A stretch of DNA of 64,000 nt. It comes from Actinoallomurus purpureus (lineage in GTDB: Bacteria > Actinomycetota > Actinomycetes > Streptosporangiales > Streptosporangiaceae). Positions 62,333 through 64,000 of the stretch are shown here, piece by piece. Under the pieces are notes generated by a model. It was not told the DNA's origin. It saw only the letters and a program-made list of their open reading frames with translations, and searched no databases. How positions within the stretch are numbered: the first letter of the stretch is position 1; every line of letters starts with the position of its first letter. The stretch covers positions 62,001 to 126,000 of the forward strand of contig NZ_JAMXMY010000002.1 in the NCBI RefSeq assembly GCF_024055795.1, given 5' to 3'. Position numbers and translations under genes: made by a program.

Positions 62333-64000
<1,668 letters not shown>

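Overview
The window is 64 kb of chromosome from a very GC-rich actinomycete. Lsr2, ClpC, a bS22 (AURKAIP1-like) protein, DUF5999, DUF1272, two sigma/CU044_5270-type pairs, an F420-type luciferase-family oxidoreductase and many GTG or leaderless starts fit a Streptosporangiales-type organism (Actinomadura or Streptomyces-like). The exact genus cannot be read from the sequence. I found no tRNA, rRNA, CRISPR array or intact insertion sequence.

Layout. (1) 1-1793: DUF2520 protein (cut by the window edge), panC and panD for pantothenate. (2) 1949-7157: an accessory block of small regulator/enzyme modules: HD protein with a GlxA-type regulator, HxlR regulator with an NAD(P)-binding oxidoreductase, and an MmyB-type regulator with an LLM oxidoreductase and a SnoaL-like protein. 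(3) 7336-12236: nadB-nadC-coaX-lysS, a core NAD/CoA/translation operon. (4) 12505-19671: a second accessory block: XRE/DUF1266 pair, then a divergent unit of a 25-residue peptide gene plus a TPR/degenerate-ATPase protein on one strand and a second TPR protein plus MFS exporter on the other. (5) 19823-28666: an IclR regulator and MsiK-like sugar ATPase, LacI regulator, small LuxR-type HTH, argA-like acetyltransferase, two RDD membrane proteins and a rare endonuclease Q-UvrD helicase fusion. (6) 29188-38125: lsr2, clpC, a FitAB/VapBC toxin-antitoxin pair, DinB, mutY, disA, radA. (7) 38275-49106: SGNH hydrolase, methyltransferase, TIM-barrel isomerase, TetR regulator, ABC exporter, proline dehydrogenase, a large secreted subtilase, proC. 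(8) 49141-55883: alkylbase glycosylase, a tryptophanyl-tRNA synthetase behind a textbook tryptophan attenuator, HSL-type esterase, FadR/MFS pair, sigma/CU044_5270 pair. (9) 55973-60762: DUF1272, acuC, phosphatase, excisionase-type HTH, bS22, epimerase and acyltransferase. Together with the isomerase and proC this resembles the conserved actinobacterial gene order seen around Rv0496-Rv0502. (10) 60883-64000: a second sigma/CU044_5270 pair with an L,D-transpeptidase, and an aldo/keto reductase cut by the window end.

The core genes sit in a conserved actinobacterial order (panC/panD, nadBC-coaX-lysS, lsr2-clpC, disA-radA), broken by accessory blocks (2) and (4). Each regulator in block 2 carries its own inverted-repeat operator.

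The strongest candidates for new biology are the divergent peptide/TPR/MFS unit at 14534-19262 and the ribosome-mediated attenuator upstream of trpS at 50093-50186. Also of note are the operator shared by the two MmyB-linked promoters and the EndoQ-UvrD fusion.
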